Positions 34,622-43,628 of a stretch of 64,000 bases of DNA are shown piece by piece. The DNA is taken from assembly GCA_041915365.1 (NCBI GenBank), contig JAYSBP010000004.1:1-64000 (forward strand), written 5' to 3'. Origin of the DNA: UBA6016 sp041915365. Lineage in GTDB: Bacteria; Campylobacterota; Campylobacteria; Campylobacterales; UBA6016. Within the stretch, counting starts at the first letter, position 1; each line of letters starts with the position of its first letter. The notes beneath the pieces are model-generated. The model saw only the letters and a list, made by a program, of their open reading frames with translations. It was not told the DNA's origin and ran no database searches. The position numbers were made by a program, and so were the translations under genes.

Positions 34622-36334
34622 CTATACATCCTTTTTCATTGAGCCACCGGCATTTTGGGCGGCAGTCTCGTCAACAACCAAGGTTTCAAGAAGATTGGAT
34701 ATATCCTCTGTATGCTCCTCTGCTGCGGTTTTAATTTTTTCAAGTAGAACATCGTATTTGAGGGACTCTTCATTAAGCGGTCCGGATATCCCGAGCTGCT
34801 GCTCGACACGCTTTCTCATCTCAGCAAGTTTGCCGTGGGTATCCTCCAACTCCTCTTCATCAAAGACAAACTCTTTTGGCTTTTGCATTGCCTCTTCGGT
34901 TGGGATTTCCATCATCCTCTCCGCAAAAGGGGCAATGACTTTTTTGTACAACACGAATAGCACAACGGCAGCTATGATATACTTCAAAACATTTGTCGCT
35001 GGACCTATAATAAAGCCATACTCCTCCATAACTCCTTTGATTCCACCGGTTTTACCGCTAGTCCCAGGGTTAAATCTAAAGTTGGAGACACTAACCTCAT
35101 CCCCCCTTTTTTGCTCATACCCGACTGCTTGTTTTACAAGTGCATTAATCTTATCAAGCTCAGCGTTATCGAGAGCTTTATATGCAAGCTCTCCACCTTT
35201 TTGCTCATCCGCAACATATCTGCCATCCACAACTACAGCCGCAGTTATTCTTTTGATAGTCGCATACTCGCCTTTGACGTTTGATACCGTTTTTGATATT
35301 TCATAGTTTGTCGTTCCGGTAGACTTGCTATATTTTTCTGTTGCGTTACCGCTCTCTATCCCCTGTACGGGGCCGATATTGCTAACGGCGCCCGGTACAC
35401 CGCCGATTTCTGGCTGTTTAAACCCTTCTCTTTTTTCTTCGCTTGTCTGCTCACTTCTTACGACGCTATTTGGATCAAAACTCTCGCTTGTAGTCTCTTT
35501 TTTTGAAAAATCAAAATCAACTGTGATTTTGGCAACAACCCTATCAGAACCGCCTATTACGGGAGCTAGCATATTGGTTATTTTCTCTTCATACAACTTC
35601 TCAAAGTCTTTTTTGTACTTCATCTGCTGCTTGGCTGCTTCCCCAGCCACCGTATCCTCATCCTCGCTACCTAGCAAATCACCATTTTCATTGACTATTT
35701 TTACGTTTTCTGGAGTCATCTTAGTAACACTTGCGGCAACTAGATTTTTAACGCCCATTATCTGTTTTGGAGTAAGCACCATATTCGGTTTTAGTGTAAC
35801 TACGACGGAGCCTGTAGGAGGGGTATCTTTTTCGGCAAAAAGCGACTCTTTTGGCCTCGCTATGTGAACAACCGCTTTTTGCACGGCACTTATACTCTCA
35901 ACCGTCTTTGACAGTTCGCCCTCTAATGCCCTGTTGTACTTAACCTGCTGGTCAAAGTCGGTTGCACCGAACTCTTGCTTATCAAAAAGCTCAAAACCAA
36001 CCCTGGAATCTTTTGGAAGTCCCATTGCGGCTACATCAAGTCGAAGCTTGTTGACCTTATCCTCAGGTACTTCTATCACACCGTCCCTTGGTATTCTGTA
36101 TGGGATTTTTTGCTTGTCTAACTCTGCTACGATAAGACCGGCATCTTTTGGAGCAATATTTTCAAACATTACCCTATAGCCGTCATCTGTTTTTTTGGCG
36201 TTTACATTGAAAAGCACAAGGAACATCACAAGCGCAATTACAGCTACTAGCGTAGAGGCAATGATAATTTTTTGCTTCGTATTGAGCTTTTTTAAGAGCT
36301 CACTAATCTGCGCTACTAGGGCTTGAATATCCAT
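34622..36334 (-). CDS. fliF: Flagellar MS-ring protein FliF
   Basis: FliF builds the membrane ring on which the motor assembles. The 570-residue protein has an N-terminal membrane helix (about 24-45), two ring-building domains, a long periplasmic segment, a second membrane helix near residue 450 (YIIAAVVLFVLYKKV) and a cytoplasmic tail that binds FliG. The C-terminus abuts the fliG start. hisC lies three bases upstream, so flagellar and amino-acid genes share a transcript. Confidence 0.97.
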   Translation of the reverse strand: MDIQALVAQISELLKKLNTKQKIIIASTLVAVIALVMFLVLFNVNAKKTDDGYRVMFENIAPKDAGLIVAELDKQKIPYRIPRDGVIEVPEDKVNKLRLDVAAMGLPKDSRVGFELFDKQEFGATDFDQQVKYNRALEGELSKTVESISAVQKAVVHIARPKESLFAEKDTPPTGSVVVTLKPNMVLTPKQIMGVKNLVAASVTKMTPENVKIVNENGDLLGSEDEDTVAGEAAKQQMKYKKDFEKLYEEKITNMLAPVIGGSDRVVAKITVDFDFSKKETTSESFDPNSVVRSEQTSEEKREGFKQPEIGGVPGAVSNIGPVQGIESGNATEKYSKSTGTTNYEISKTVSNVKGEYATIKRITAAVVVDGRYVADEQKGGELAYKALDNAELDKINALVKQAVGYEQKRGDEVSVSNFRFNPGTSGKTGGIKGVMEEYGFIIGPATNVLKYIIAAVVLFVLYKKVIAPFAERMMEIPTEEAMQKPKEFVFDEEELEDTHGKLAEMRKRVEQQLGISGPLNEESLKYDVLLEKIKTAAEEHTEDISNLLETLVVDETAAQNAGGSMKKDV

Positions 36335-36337
36335 CTG

Positions 36338-37435
36338 TTAACAGTAAACCTTTTTGAATTCGTCAAAGAATCTATCGTTTTGTTCTTTTGTACCTATTGT
36401 TATCCTGATGCCGTTTAGTGCATAGCTGGTAAGATCTCTCACTATCACACCTTTTCTCAAAAGTTTATCGGCAATCTCTTTGGAGGATTTCTCCTTAAAA
36501 AAGTAGGTAATAAAATTTGTGTAACTATCTATCGTTTCAATACCGTTTTCTACCGCAAACTCTTCATATCTCTTCATCTGCTCAAAGTTCAAAGATATGC
36601 TTTTTTGCACAAACTCTTCATCTTTTATGGCGGCAAGTGCGGCGCATGCCGACAAATTCGCTACGTTAAAAGGAGGTCGAACTTTATAAAAAGCCTTAAT
36701 AACACTTTCTTCGCCAATACCATATCCAACTCTCATGCCGCCAAGTCCGTACGCTTTCGAAAAAGTGCCCAAATATACGGCATTTGGAAATTTCTCTATT
36801 AGCTCTTTTGGCTCTATTTTGACCGCATCGTCTTTGTATGCGGCGTACTCCATATATGCACAGTCAACAACCGCCAAAGTATCCTTATCGATATGCGACA
36901 AAATATCGTAAACTTCGGCTCTGGTTATACACTCGCCGAGAGGGTTATTTGGGACACAAATAAACACAATAGCAGGTCTCAATTTATCATAAGTTGTTTT
37001 AAATTGTTGGACATCGTGAAGCAGCCCGTCAGTTCTTACAATCTGGGCTCCGCACATCTTTGCATATATCTCATACATCGCAAAAGTGACCTTGTTCATA
37101 AGAACGGTGTCACCATCTTTTAACTTTGCTTTTGTGGCAAATTCAAGCACTTGGTCGCTTCCAGCTCCGAGTATGATATTTTTGCTATTTACGCCAAATT
37201 TTGTCGATAAAGCATCTTTGAGCTCAAAATAACTATCATCAGGATAAAGACACATCTTTGTCGCAAAATCTCTCACCGCTTCTACAACTTTTGGAGAAGT
37301 ACCGTTTGGGTTTTCATTGCTCGCAAGCTTAACTACGTCTTTTGGCTCTATCCCAAACTCTCTAACCACAAGCTCTATGGGCTTGCCCGCCTCATATACT
37401 TTTAGATTTTCCAAATTTTCATTAAATTTCATCAT
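36338..37435 (-). CDS. hisC: Histidinol-phosphate aminotransferase
   Basis: This PLP enzyme acts late in histidine synthesis and can also transaminate aromatic precursors. The cofactor lysine is in LGTFSKAYGLGGMRVGYG. Substrate and fold segments LASNENPNG and CVPNNPLGE are typical. At 365 residues it is complete. It overlaps pheA by four bases; the pairing with prephenate dehydratase suggests a double role in histidine and phenylalanine/tyrosine synthesis. Confidence 0.94.
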   Translation of the reverse strand: MMKFNENLENLKVYEAGKPIELVVREFGIEPKDVVKLASNENPNGTSPKVVEAVRDFATKMCLYPDDSYFELKDALSTKFGVNSKNIILGAGSDQVLEFATKAKLKDGDTVLMNKVTFAMYEIYAKMCGAQIVRTDGLLHDVQQFKTTYDKLRPAIVFICVPNNPLGECITRAEVYDILSHIDKDTLAVVDCAYMEYAAYKDDAVKIEPKELIEKFPNAVYLGTFSKAYGLGGMRVGYGIGEESVIKAFYKVRPPFNVANLSACAALAAIKDEEFVQKSISLNFEQMKRYEEFAVENGIETIDSYTNFITYFFKEKSSKEIADKLLRKGVIVRDLTSYALNGIRITIGTKEQNDRFFDEFKKVYC

Positions 37436-38505
37436 ATTCCCTTTACGAAGCTACCGAGCCATTTGATTTTATCCTCAAATCCCTCTAGCGCTTTTTTGAC
37501 TTTTTCGTCTTTGATATGCCCGTCAAAATCTATATAAAAAATATAGCTAAACCCTTCGTCTTTTGCGGGTCTAGACTCTATTTTTGATAGATTGATGTCC
37601 GCTTTTTCAAACGATGATAAGAATTTTGCGAGAGCTCCTGGCGTATTATCAAGGTGAACCAAAACAGATGTCTTGTCATTGCCGCTAGCCGCATTTTCAA
37701 AATCGCTAATTATCACAAATCTTGTTTCATTATGTGCATTGTCTTCTATATGCTCATACATTACCGGCAAGTTATATAACTTTGCCGCTATATGAGAGCA
37801 AATCGCCGCACTACTCTCGTCTGCGCTTGCAAGTTGCGCAGCTTTGGCTGTTGAGGCGGTCGGAATTAATTGCACGCCGTCAAGCCCGCTCTCACGCAAA
37901 AACTCTCCGCACTGCCCAAATGCTACGTCTTTTGAGTATATCTTTTTTATCTGCGAAAGATGTGATGCTCTTGAGGCCAGAGAATGACTGATTTTCATTG
38001 ACATCTCAGCCACTATCCTAAGATAGCTACGCCCCAAAAGATCGATAGACTCCCCCACTATCCCCTCTATGTTATTTTCTATCGGTATGACGCCGTATTT
38101 TGCTTTTTTGCTCTCGACAGCACGAAATACGGAAGCTATCGTTGACATAGGAAGGTATTCCGATATTTGACCAAATCTACTCTCAGCAGCTTGATGTGTA
38201 AAAGTCCCCTCCGGCCCAAGATAAGCTACAGTTTCTGGCTTTTCTATATTTCTAGATACCGCAAAAATCTCCAAAAATATCGCTTCGATAGCTTCGGGAG
38301 TCAGTGCTCCGCCACCGTCTCTACTCTGTTTTGAAAGTCTAGTTAATATCTCTTTTTCACGCTCAGGTCTATATATACTCTTGTCGTCGCTGGCATGTTT
38401 GATTCTGCCAACCTCTTTGACAAGCTCCATCCGTTCATTCAAAAGCATTAGAAGCTTATCGTCTATGCCGTCTATTTTTATTCTTATCTCACCAAGTCCG
38501 CTCAT
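37432..38505 (-). CDS. pheA: Chorismate mutase / prephenate dehydratase (P-protein)
   Basis: This is a fusion enzyme of phenylalanine synthesis. Residues 1-85 are an AroQ chorismate mutase domain (IDDKLLMLLNERMELVKEVG). The dehydratase domain follows (YLGPEGTFTHQAAESRFG, GVIPIENNIEGIVGES). A C-terminal ACT domain (LVHLDNTPGALAKFLSSF, SRPAKDEGFSYIFYID) gives feedback control by phenylalanine. At 357 residues all three domains are complete. It overlaps both neighbours by four bases. Confidence 0.96.
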   Translation of the reverse strand: MSGLGEIRIKIDGIDDKLLMLLNERMELVKEVGRIKHASDDKSIYRPEREKEILTRLSKQSRDGGGALTPEAIEAIFLEIFAVSRNIEKPETVAYLGPEGTFTHQAAESRFGQISEYLPMSTIASVFRAVESKKAKYGVIPIENNIEGIVGESIDLLGRSYLRIVAEMSMKISHSLASRASHLSQIKKIYSKDVAFGQCGEFLRESGLDGVQLIPTASTAKAAQLASADESSAAICSHIAAKLYNLPVMYEHIEDNAHNETRFVIISDFENAASGNDKTSVLVHLDNTPGALAKFLSSFEKADINLSKIESRPAKDEGFSYIFYIDFDGHIKDEKVKKALEGFEDKIKWLGSFVKGI

Positions 38506-39263
38506 GCGCCTATCCTTATGTCTGCCACGCTTTGATATACGATATCCGGCATTTCACAGCTTTTCAAGAAAGGCAGAATCTGCTCTTTTTTATCGTATTT
38601 ACCGCTTAGTACAAGCACCGTTTTCATCCCCATCTGTTTTGCCCCGATTAGGTCACCTATGGCATCGTCGCTAATAACGGTAACCTCTTCTTTGTTTTTT
38701 GAGCCGAGCATCGACAACGCTTTTTTATAAAAATCAGCACTTGGCTTTCCGACCGTTTTTGCCTTTACGCCAGTCGCAAACTCTATGGCTTTTGCTATAG
38801 CGCCAAGCCCTGGATATTTGCGTCCGTTTTTTGCATATATTGCCGTAGCGTGCATCGCAATCAGCTTTGCCCCATTTTGGATAGTCTCAACGGCCGTCGC
38901 CATATCATCATAGGTTAGATTTTCTTTGAGCGATATTACCAAAAAATCCGGATTTTCGCTAAAAACATATCCCTGAGCTTGAAGCGCATCTATAAAATTA
39001 TCATTTCCTATCGCCGCTATTGTTTTATTGCCGACATGACTTTTTAGACACATCAACGGGTCTATGTATGCCCTATCATCAAAGCTAAACCCAAGCCCTC
39101 TAAGATAGCTCCTAAACTCATCCGATGAGAATTTTGTATTGTTCGTTATAAGCGTATACGGAATTTCTTTTTTGTTCAGTCCATCGATAAACTCTATTGC
39201 CCCAGGTATCGGCTCTCTTTTTTTATCATCTATCAATGTTCCTTGGATATCTATCAGGTACAA
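38502..39263 (-). CDS. HAD-superfamily protein, NagD-like, altered motif I
   Basis: The protein is a HAD-fold member with the NagD type C2 cap. Motif I reads MYLIDIQGTLIDD, so the nucleophile Asp5 is kept but the usual second aspartate (D-x-D) is Gln7. Motif II is LITNNTKF, motif III the lysine of VGKPS, and motif IV VISDDAIGDLIGAKQMG is intact. It starts at TTG and has 253 residues. It sits between lysA and pheA, the order I recall from C. jejuni. The substrate is unknown, and the Gln casts doubt on normal phosphatase chemistry. Confidence 0.85.
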   Translation of the reverse strand: MYLIDIQGTLIDDKKREPIPGAIEFIDGLNKKEIPYTLITNNTKFSSDEFRSYLRGLGFSFDDRAYIDPLMCLKSHVGNKTIAAIGNDNFIDALQAQGYVFSENPDFLVISLKENLTYDDMATAVETIQNGAKLIAMHATAIYAKNGRKYPGLGAIAKAIEFATGVKAKTVGKPSADFYKKALSMLGSKNKEEVTVISDDAIGDLIGAKQMGMKTVLVLSGKYDKKEQILPFLKSCEMPDIVYQSVADIRIGA

Positions 39264-39273
39264 CTTCTCTCGC

Positions 39274-40476
39274 TTATTTCAAAAAATCTTTTTCCAAAGC
39301 TATGAGGTCTTCAAAGCTCTCTCTTTGCCTTATAATCCTCTGCCTGCCGTCTTCTACCGCAATTTCAGCCGTTCTTGGACGACTATTGTAGTTTGAACTC
39401 ATCGAAAACCCATACGAACCAGCACTTTTTATAACCACGAGGTCACCGTGCGCCGTCTCCGCTATCTCTTCATCTTTGGCAAAAAAATCGCCGCTCTCGC
39501 ACACTGGACCAACTATGTCCGCTTTTGATTTGACCGTGCTTTTGCCCACAACCTCTACACCGTGAAACGCCTCATACAAAGTAGGGCGGATAAGGTCATT
39601 CATAGCACCGTCTACAACGACAAATCTTTTTTCTTTGCTATATTTTTCGTACAACACTTTCGTTAGGAAGTATCCGCCATTTGCCGTCATAAATCTCCCA
39701 GGTTCGCATACGATAGTCACATCAGTGCCCGTCAGCGTGGAGAGGATAACCTGCGCATAGTTGTACGGAGGTATAGTCTCTTCGTTGTCATATACGACAC
39801 CAAGTCCGCCGCCGACATCAAAAAACTTGATATTTATTTTTAGAGCCAAAAGCGCTTTTAGAAGTTCTGATACTTTTTGCGCCGCCTCATAGATAGGCTC
39901 GAGGTCGGTTAGCTGACTCCCTATGTGAAAATGCACGCCCACAGGCTCCAAATGTCCACTTTTTGCAGCGTATGTATACATTTTTTTGGCGACTTCTATA
40001 TCAACGCCAAATTTATTTTCTGTAAGTCCCGTCGAGATATATGGGTGAGTTTTTGGGTCAATATCAGGATTTACACGGATGCTGATGCGAGCCTTTATCC
40101 TCATATCTTTAGCTATCATCTCTACACGAAGCATCTCCGCTTCGCTTTCAAGATTAATAAACAAAATATCACACTCGAGCGCTTCTTTTATTTCATCATC
40201 TCTTTTTCCAACACCGGAATAAATTATTTTGTATTTTGGCACTCCAGCCATCAATGCTCTTTTTACCTCGCCTATCGATACACAGTCTGCCCCAGCCCCT
40301 AGGTCAGCAAATAGTTTTATTACGCTTAGGTTTGAATTTGCTTTTACTGCGTAGCAAATTAGTGATTTTCTAGCGGCAAAAGCCTCTTTTAGCTCTTCAT
40401 ATCTGCTTTTCATATAGTCAAAATCATATACATACAGCGGTGTACCATACGTTGCGGCAAGTGTTGAAAAATCCAT
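39274..40476 (-). CDS. lysA: Diaminopimelate decarboxylase
   Basis: This PLP enzyme makes lysine from meso-diaminopimelate. The cofactor lysine is in CYAVKANSNLSVIKL; later segments GVHFHIGSQLTDLEP, FDVGGGLGVVYD and CEPGRFMTANGGYF bind phosphate and substrate. The catalytic cysteine is in GPVCESGDFFA. It has 400 residues. It is the first gene of the lysA-to-dxs operon, and a tandem repeat lies in its upstream region. Confidence 0.96.
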   Translation of the reverse strand: MDFSTLAATYGTPLYVYDFDYMKSRYEELKEAFAARKSLICYAVKANSNLSVIKLFADLGAGADCVSIGEVKRALMAGVPKYKIIYSGVGKRDDEIKEALECDILFINLESEAEMLRVEMIAKDMRIKARISIRVNPDIDPKTHPYISTGLTENKFGVDIEVAKKMYTYAAKSGHLEPVGVHFHIGSQLTDLEPIYEAAQKVSELLKALLALKINIKFFDVGGGLGVVYDNEETIPPYNYAQVILSTLTGTDVTIVCEPGRFMTANGGYFLTKVLYEKYSKEKRFVVVDGAMNDLIRPTLYEAFHGVEVVGKSTVKSKADIVGPVCESGDFFAKDEEIAETAHGDLVVIKSAGSYGFSMSSNYNSRPRTAEIAVEDGRQRIIRQRESFEDLIALEKDFLK

Positions 40477-40510
40477 AATATCCTCTTTTGATGCAAAAAA
40501 ATTGGTAAAT

Positions 40511-40532
40511 TTATTACGAAATTATTACGAAA
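40511..40532. repeat. Tandem 11-base direct repeat upstream of lysA
   Basis: TTATTACGAAA occurs twice without a gap, a perfect 22-base tandem with an 11-base period, close to one helical turn. It lies 35 bases before the lysA ATG. Spacing and position fit a binding site for two regulator molecules on the same DNA face; the regulator is unknown. Confidence 0.5.
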
Positions 40533-40546
40533 AACCGTTTAAACAG

Positions 40547-41608
40547 CTAGGGTTTGAGCCCGTCAAAGTCACCTTGCTTGTTTCTTTTTAGCGTGTCATA
40601 AATCTTAAGTAGCGAAATGAACAGGGCCGTAACCGCAGGCCCCAAAATAATTCCCCAAAAACCATAGGTTGACATACCCGCCAAAATGGCAAAAAATATA
40701 AGCAGGGAGTTCGGTTTTGTCTGCGTACGGACTAGATACTTACTGATAAAATCAATAATAATCGGCTTGATAAAAGTATCGGCGACCAGAGAAATAACTA
40801 TCACGGTATATAATGCCACTATAACGGCGTTTGCGGTATTACCTATTGAAAACTCATATATTGCGACAGGCACCCACATAATAGCACCGCCTATCACCGG
40901 AACAAGAGAGGCAAAACTATACGCTATCCCCATAAAAAATGGATCATAACCTAGATACCACGCCACAAGAGAAAACAATATACCCTGAAATACGGCGTTA
41001 AACAGTGTGGAGTAAAGGACGACGCTCATCGTCTGCCCCATCTCGTCAAATATCATCTGGCTATCTTCACCCTTAAGAGGCAATACACGCTTAAAAAATA
41101 GCAATATCTGCTTGCCGTAAAGATTTGCAAAAAAGTAAAAAATCAAAATAAGAAGCATATTGGACAAAAATCTAAGGCTCCCTTGTCCGACACGCTCCAA
41201 CATCTCAAAGCCTCTGGCTATATAATCGTCATATTTTACGCCGTGTAGATAGCTAATTATCATATCTTTGTATTGAAGCGGGAGCATATCTAGCGTTTGT
41301 ATGTTAAGGACAAATAGATTTTTTATCCGCTCAAAAAATGCCATATCAACACTCTGCAAAATCGCCGCAATTTTGAATACAAAGTAGACCATCGGAATAA
41401 GGACAAACGCCGCAAGAAGCACCGTCAAAAATAGCGAAGCAAGCATAGAGCTATGAAATCTAAGCGTGAGCTTATAGTTTGTCGCAGACGTAGCGATAGA
41501 TAAAAGTCCGGCTATGACAATATCTAGTAAAAACGAGTGATACAGTACCCCTATCCAGTAAATAGCGATAAAAAAAACAATATGCAAAAAGTTAATAGGG
41601 CTAATCAT
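40547..41608 (-). CDS. AI-2E family transporter (PerM/UPF0118)
   Basis: This 353-residue membrane protein has about seven to eight helices in the AI-2E/PerM arrangement. The C-terminal hallmark GIAYSFASLVPVIGGAIMWVP and TYGFWGIILGPAVTALF are clear. Members export small molecules or ions; quorum-signal export is proven for only a few, so the substrate is open. It begins four bases after ruvB on the same strand. Confidence 0.9.
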   Translation of the reverse strand: MISPINFLHIVFFIAIYWIGVLYHSFLLDIVIAGLLSIATSATNYKLTLRFHSSMLASLFLTVLLAAFVLIPMVYFVFKIAAILQSVDMAFFERIKNLFVLNIQTLDMLPLQYKDMIISYLHGVKYDDYIARGFEMLERVGQGSLRFLSNMLLILIFYFFANLYGKQILLFFKRVLPLKGEDSQMIFDEMGQTMSVVLYSTLFNAVFQGILFSLVAWYLGYDPFFMGIAYSFASLVPVIGGAIMWVPVAIYEFSIGNTANAVIVALYTVIVISLVADTFIKPIIIDFISKYLVRTQTKPNSLLIFFAILAGMSTYGFWGIILGPAVTALFISLLKIYDTLKRNKQGDFDGLKP

Positions 41609-41612
41609 CTAT

Positions 41613-42629
41613 CTAATCCAAATCAAATATGTTTTGCGTTTGCACTCTGGCTCTGCCGAGTGCGTCAAAGGTCTTGTGTGTCGCCATTCGTCCTCTGGCC
41701 GTCCGCTCTAAAAAGCCATTGGCAAGTAAATATGGCTCGTATACGTCCTCTATCGTATCGGCATCTTCACTAAGAGCCGCCGATAACGTATTTAGTCCGA
41801 TTGGTTTGCCGCCAGACTCCGCCAAAAGAGATAACAGCTTCATATCCATCTCGTCAAACCCATGCTCATTGACACCCAGTTCATCAAGTGCCTCTTTTGC
41901 TGTTTTTGGCGTTACGGTGTCTTCATTTTTATAGTCCGAAAAATCTCTAACACGCTTCAACAGTCGCAGAGCAATTCTGGGCGTACCTCTCGATCGAGAC
42001 GCGATTTCCAGAGCTGCCTTACCGTCACACGGTTTGCCAAGCTTGGCTCCTGCGTTTTGTACTATCTTTGATAACTCCGAATGGTCATAAAACTGCATCC
42101 GAAAGTGCATCCCAAACCTATCTCTAAGAGGGGAGCTCAGCATACCCGCCCTCGTCGTCGCCCCAATGAGCGTAAATCTAGGTATGTCTATTTTGACCGT
42201 TTGCGCCGCAGGGCCACTGCCTATCACGATATCCAAACGGAAATCTTCCATCGCCGAGTACAGCACCTCCTCTATGGCGGAGGAGAGCCTATGTATCTCG
42301 TCAATAAAAAGCACATCTCCCTCGCTAAGATTTGTAAGTATCGCCGCAAGGTCTCCGCTTTTTTCTATCATCGGCCCCGCTGTGACTTTGAGGTTTGCCT
42401 CCATCCTTGTGGCTATGAGCCCTGCCATCGTGGTCTTACCAAGCCCGGGAGGGCCGAAAAACAGGGCGTGATCAAGTGGCTCCGAACGTTTTTTTGACGC
42501 TTCGATGGATATATTGAGGACTTTTTTTATTTTTTCTTGTCCAATATACTCATCCCACGCCGAAGGTCTGAGGCTTTTTTCGAGTTCGTTTTCAAACTCA
42601 AATTTTTCAACCTCTACGATTCGCTCCAT
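41613..42629 (-). CDS. ruvB: Holliday junction helicase subunit RuvB
   Basis: RuvB drives branch migration of recombination junctions with RuvA. The AAA+ P-loop is FFGPPGLGKTTMAGL, Walker B DVLFIDEIHRLS, sensor 1 TLIGATTRAGMLS, and the C-terminal winged helix ends near TARGRMATHKTFDAL. At 338 residues it is typical. The ATG follows a 125-base region rich in inverted repeats. Confidence 0.97.
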   Translation of the reverse strand: MERIVEVEKFEFENELEKSLRPSAWDEYIGQEKIKKVLNISIEASKKRSEPLDHALFFGPPGLGKTTMAGLIATRMEANLKVTAGPMIEKSGDLAAILTNLSEGDVLFIDEIHRLSSAIEEVLYSAMEDFRLDIVIGSGPAAQTVKIDIPRFTLIGATTRAGMLSSPLRDRFGMHFRMQFYDHSELSKIVQNAGAKLGKPCDGKAALEIASRSRGTPRIALRLLKRVRDFSDYKNEDTVTPKTAKEALDELGVNEHGFDEMDMKLLSLLAESGGKPIGLNTLSAALSEDADTIEDVYEPYLLANGFLERTARGRMATHKTFDALGRARVQTQNIFDLD

Positions 42630-42660
42630 TATTGGCTCGCTTTACATATTTTGCGTAGCT

Positions 42661-42743
42661 CTACCGCACAAGCAGGTAGCTTTAGGGGGATGCAAGGGGC
42701 ATTTATGCCCCTGCCGTTTATGTGGGCTTTGCTTGCATAAACG
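42661..42743. repeat. Cluster of three inverted repeats between panB and ruvB
   Basis: Three potential hairpins follow each other: CTACC/GGTAG (42661-42679, with further AGC/CT pairing outside), GGGGCA/TGCCCC with a TTTA loop (42696-42711), and CGTTTATG/CATAAACG with a 13-base loop (42715-42743). None ends in a T-tract on the minus strand. Together they fill most of the 125-base gap. It could be a panB 3' structure, a ruvB leader, or a small palindromic repeat element. Confidence 0.55.
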
Positions 42744-42754
42744 CATAACATAAT

Positions 42755-43516
42755 TCAGTAACTCTCTTTTTTATTCGGAAAATCACCGCTTCTTACGTCG
42801 TTTGCAAACTTCTCAAAAGCGCCCTTGGCAAGAGCTGCCCCATCCATATATTTTCTGACAAATTTTGGCGTAAACTCCTCGAAAAACCCAAGCATATCCG
42901 ACCAGACAAGCACCTGAGCATCACAATCAGCTCCAGCCCCTATGCCTATTATCGGGATACCAACAGACTCTGTTATTCTCTTTGCGGCGCTAGATTTCAC
43001 ACCCTCTACCACAATAGCCAAAGCTCCTGCCGCCTCGATAGCTTTTGCATCTTGAACGAGCCTTGCTGTATCTGCTCCATCCTTGCCTTTTACCTTGTAT
43101 CCACCCTCCGCTCTAGCGACTTGTGGCATAAGCCCTATATGTCCCACGACAGCAACCTTGTTTTTTACTAGATGTTCTATTATCTCAGCCTTCTCTGTGC
43201 CGCCCTCTATCTTAACGGCAAATGCTTTTGTCTCTTTGTAAACCCTTACAGCATTTTTTAGCGCTGTCTCTTTGTCTGTCTCGGAGCCAAACGGCATATC
43301 AAATATTATTTTTGCGCTTGGAGCACCCATGCCGACCGCTTTTGTGTGGTATATCATCTCATCCATACCGATAGAGAGCGTATCGCTCTGCCCACCAAAG
43401 CTCATAGCAAGGCTATCACCAACCAGTATCATATCCGCATATGGGGCGATCAACCTTGCAAACAAGGCATCATAAGCCGTGATGACCGTGAATTTTTTAC
43501 CTTTTTGTAGCGTCAA
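42755..43516 (-). CDS. panB: 3-methyl-2-oxobutanoate hydroxymethyltransferase
   Basis: PanB makes ketopantoate for coenzyme A synthesis. The protein starts at TTG (MTLQKGKKFTVITAYDALFA); AGGA lies eight bases upstream. Metal and substrate segments LVGDSLAMSFGG, AVKIEGG and VVGHIGLMPQ are intact. It has 253 residues. panC lies at 62430-63251, so the pan genes are split. Confidence 0.95.
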   Translation of the reverse strand: MTLQKGKKFTVITAYDALFARLIAPYADMILVGDSLAMSFGGQSDTLSIGMDEMIYHTKAVGMGAPSAKIIFDMPFGSETDKETALKNAVRVYKETKAFAVKIEGGTEKAEIIEHLVKNKVAVVGHIGLMPQVARAEGGYKVKGKDGADTARLVQDAKAIEAAGALAIVVEGVKSSAAKRITESVGIPIIGIGAGADCDAQVLVWSDMLGFFEEFTPKFVRKYMDGAALAKGAFEKFANDVRSGDFPNKKESY

Positions 43517-43628
43517 AACATATCCTAATTCAAGCTTTTATTCGGTAATTTTATCGTAAGAATGACTATATATCAAAATTTATTGCCACATTCGAAGATA
43601 TTAACCTCAAAATACTATTAATACGTTT

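Noticed and set aside
34695..35306. 203-codon open frame on the plus strand
   Set aside because: It lies antisense to fliF and its Ser/Leu/Pro-rich composition is that of a mirror frame; no ribosome-binding site or family pattern.
42081..42497. 138-codon open frame on the plus strand
   Set aside because: It is antisense to the conserved middle of ruvB, Arg/His-rich, and unsupported by any translation signal.
43517..43628. Terminator between the response regulator and panB
   Set aside because: The 112 bases are AT-rich and contain a weak promoter-like stretch, but I found no convincing hairpin, so no terminator is called.
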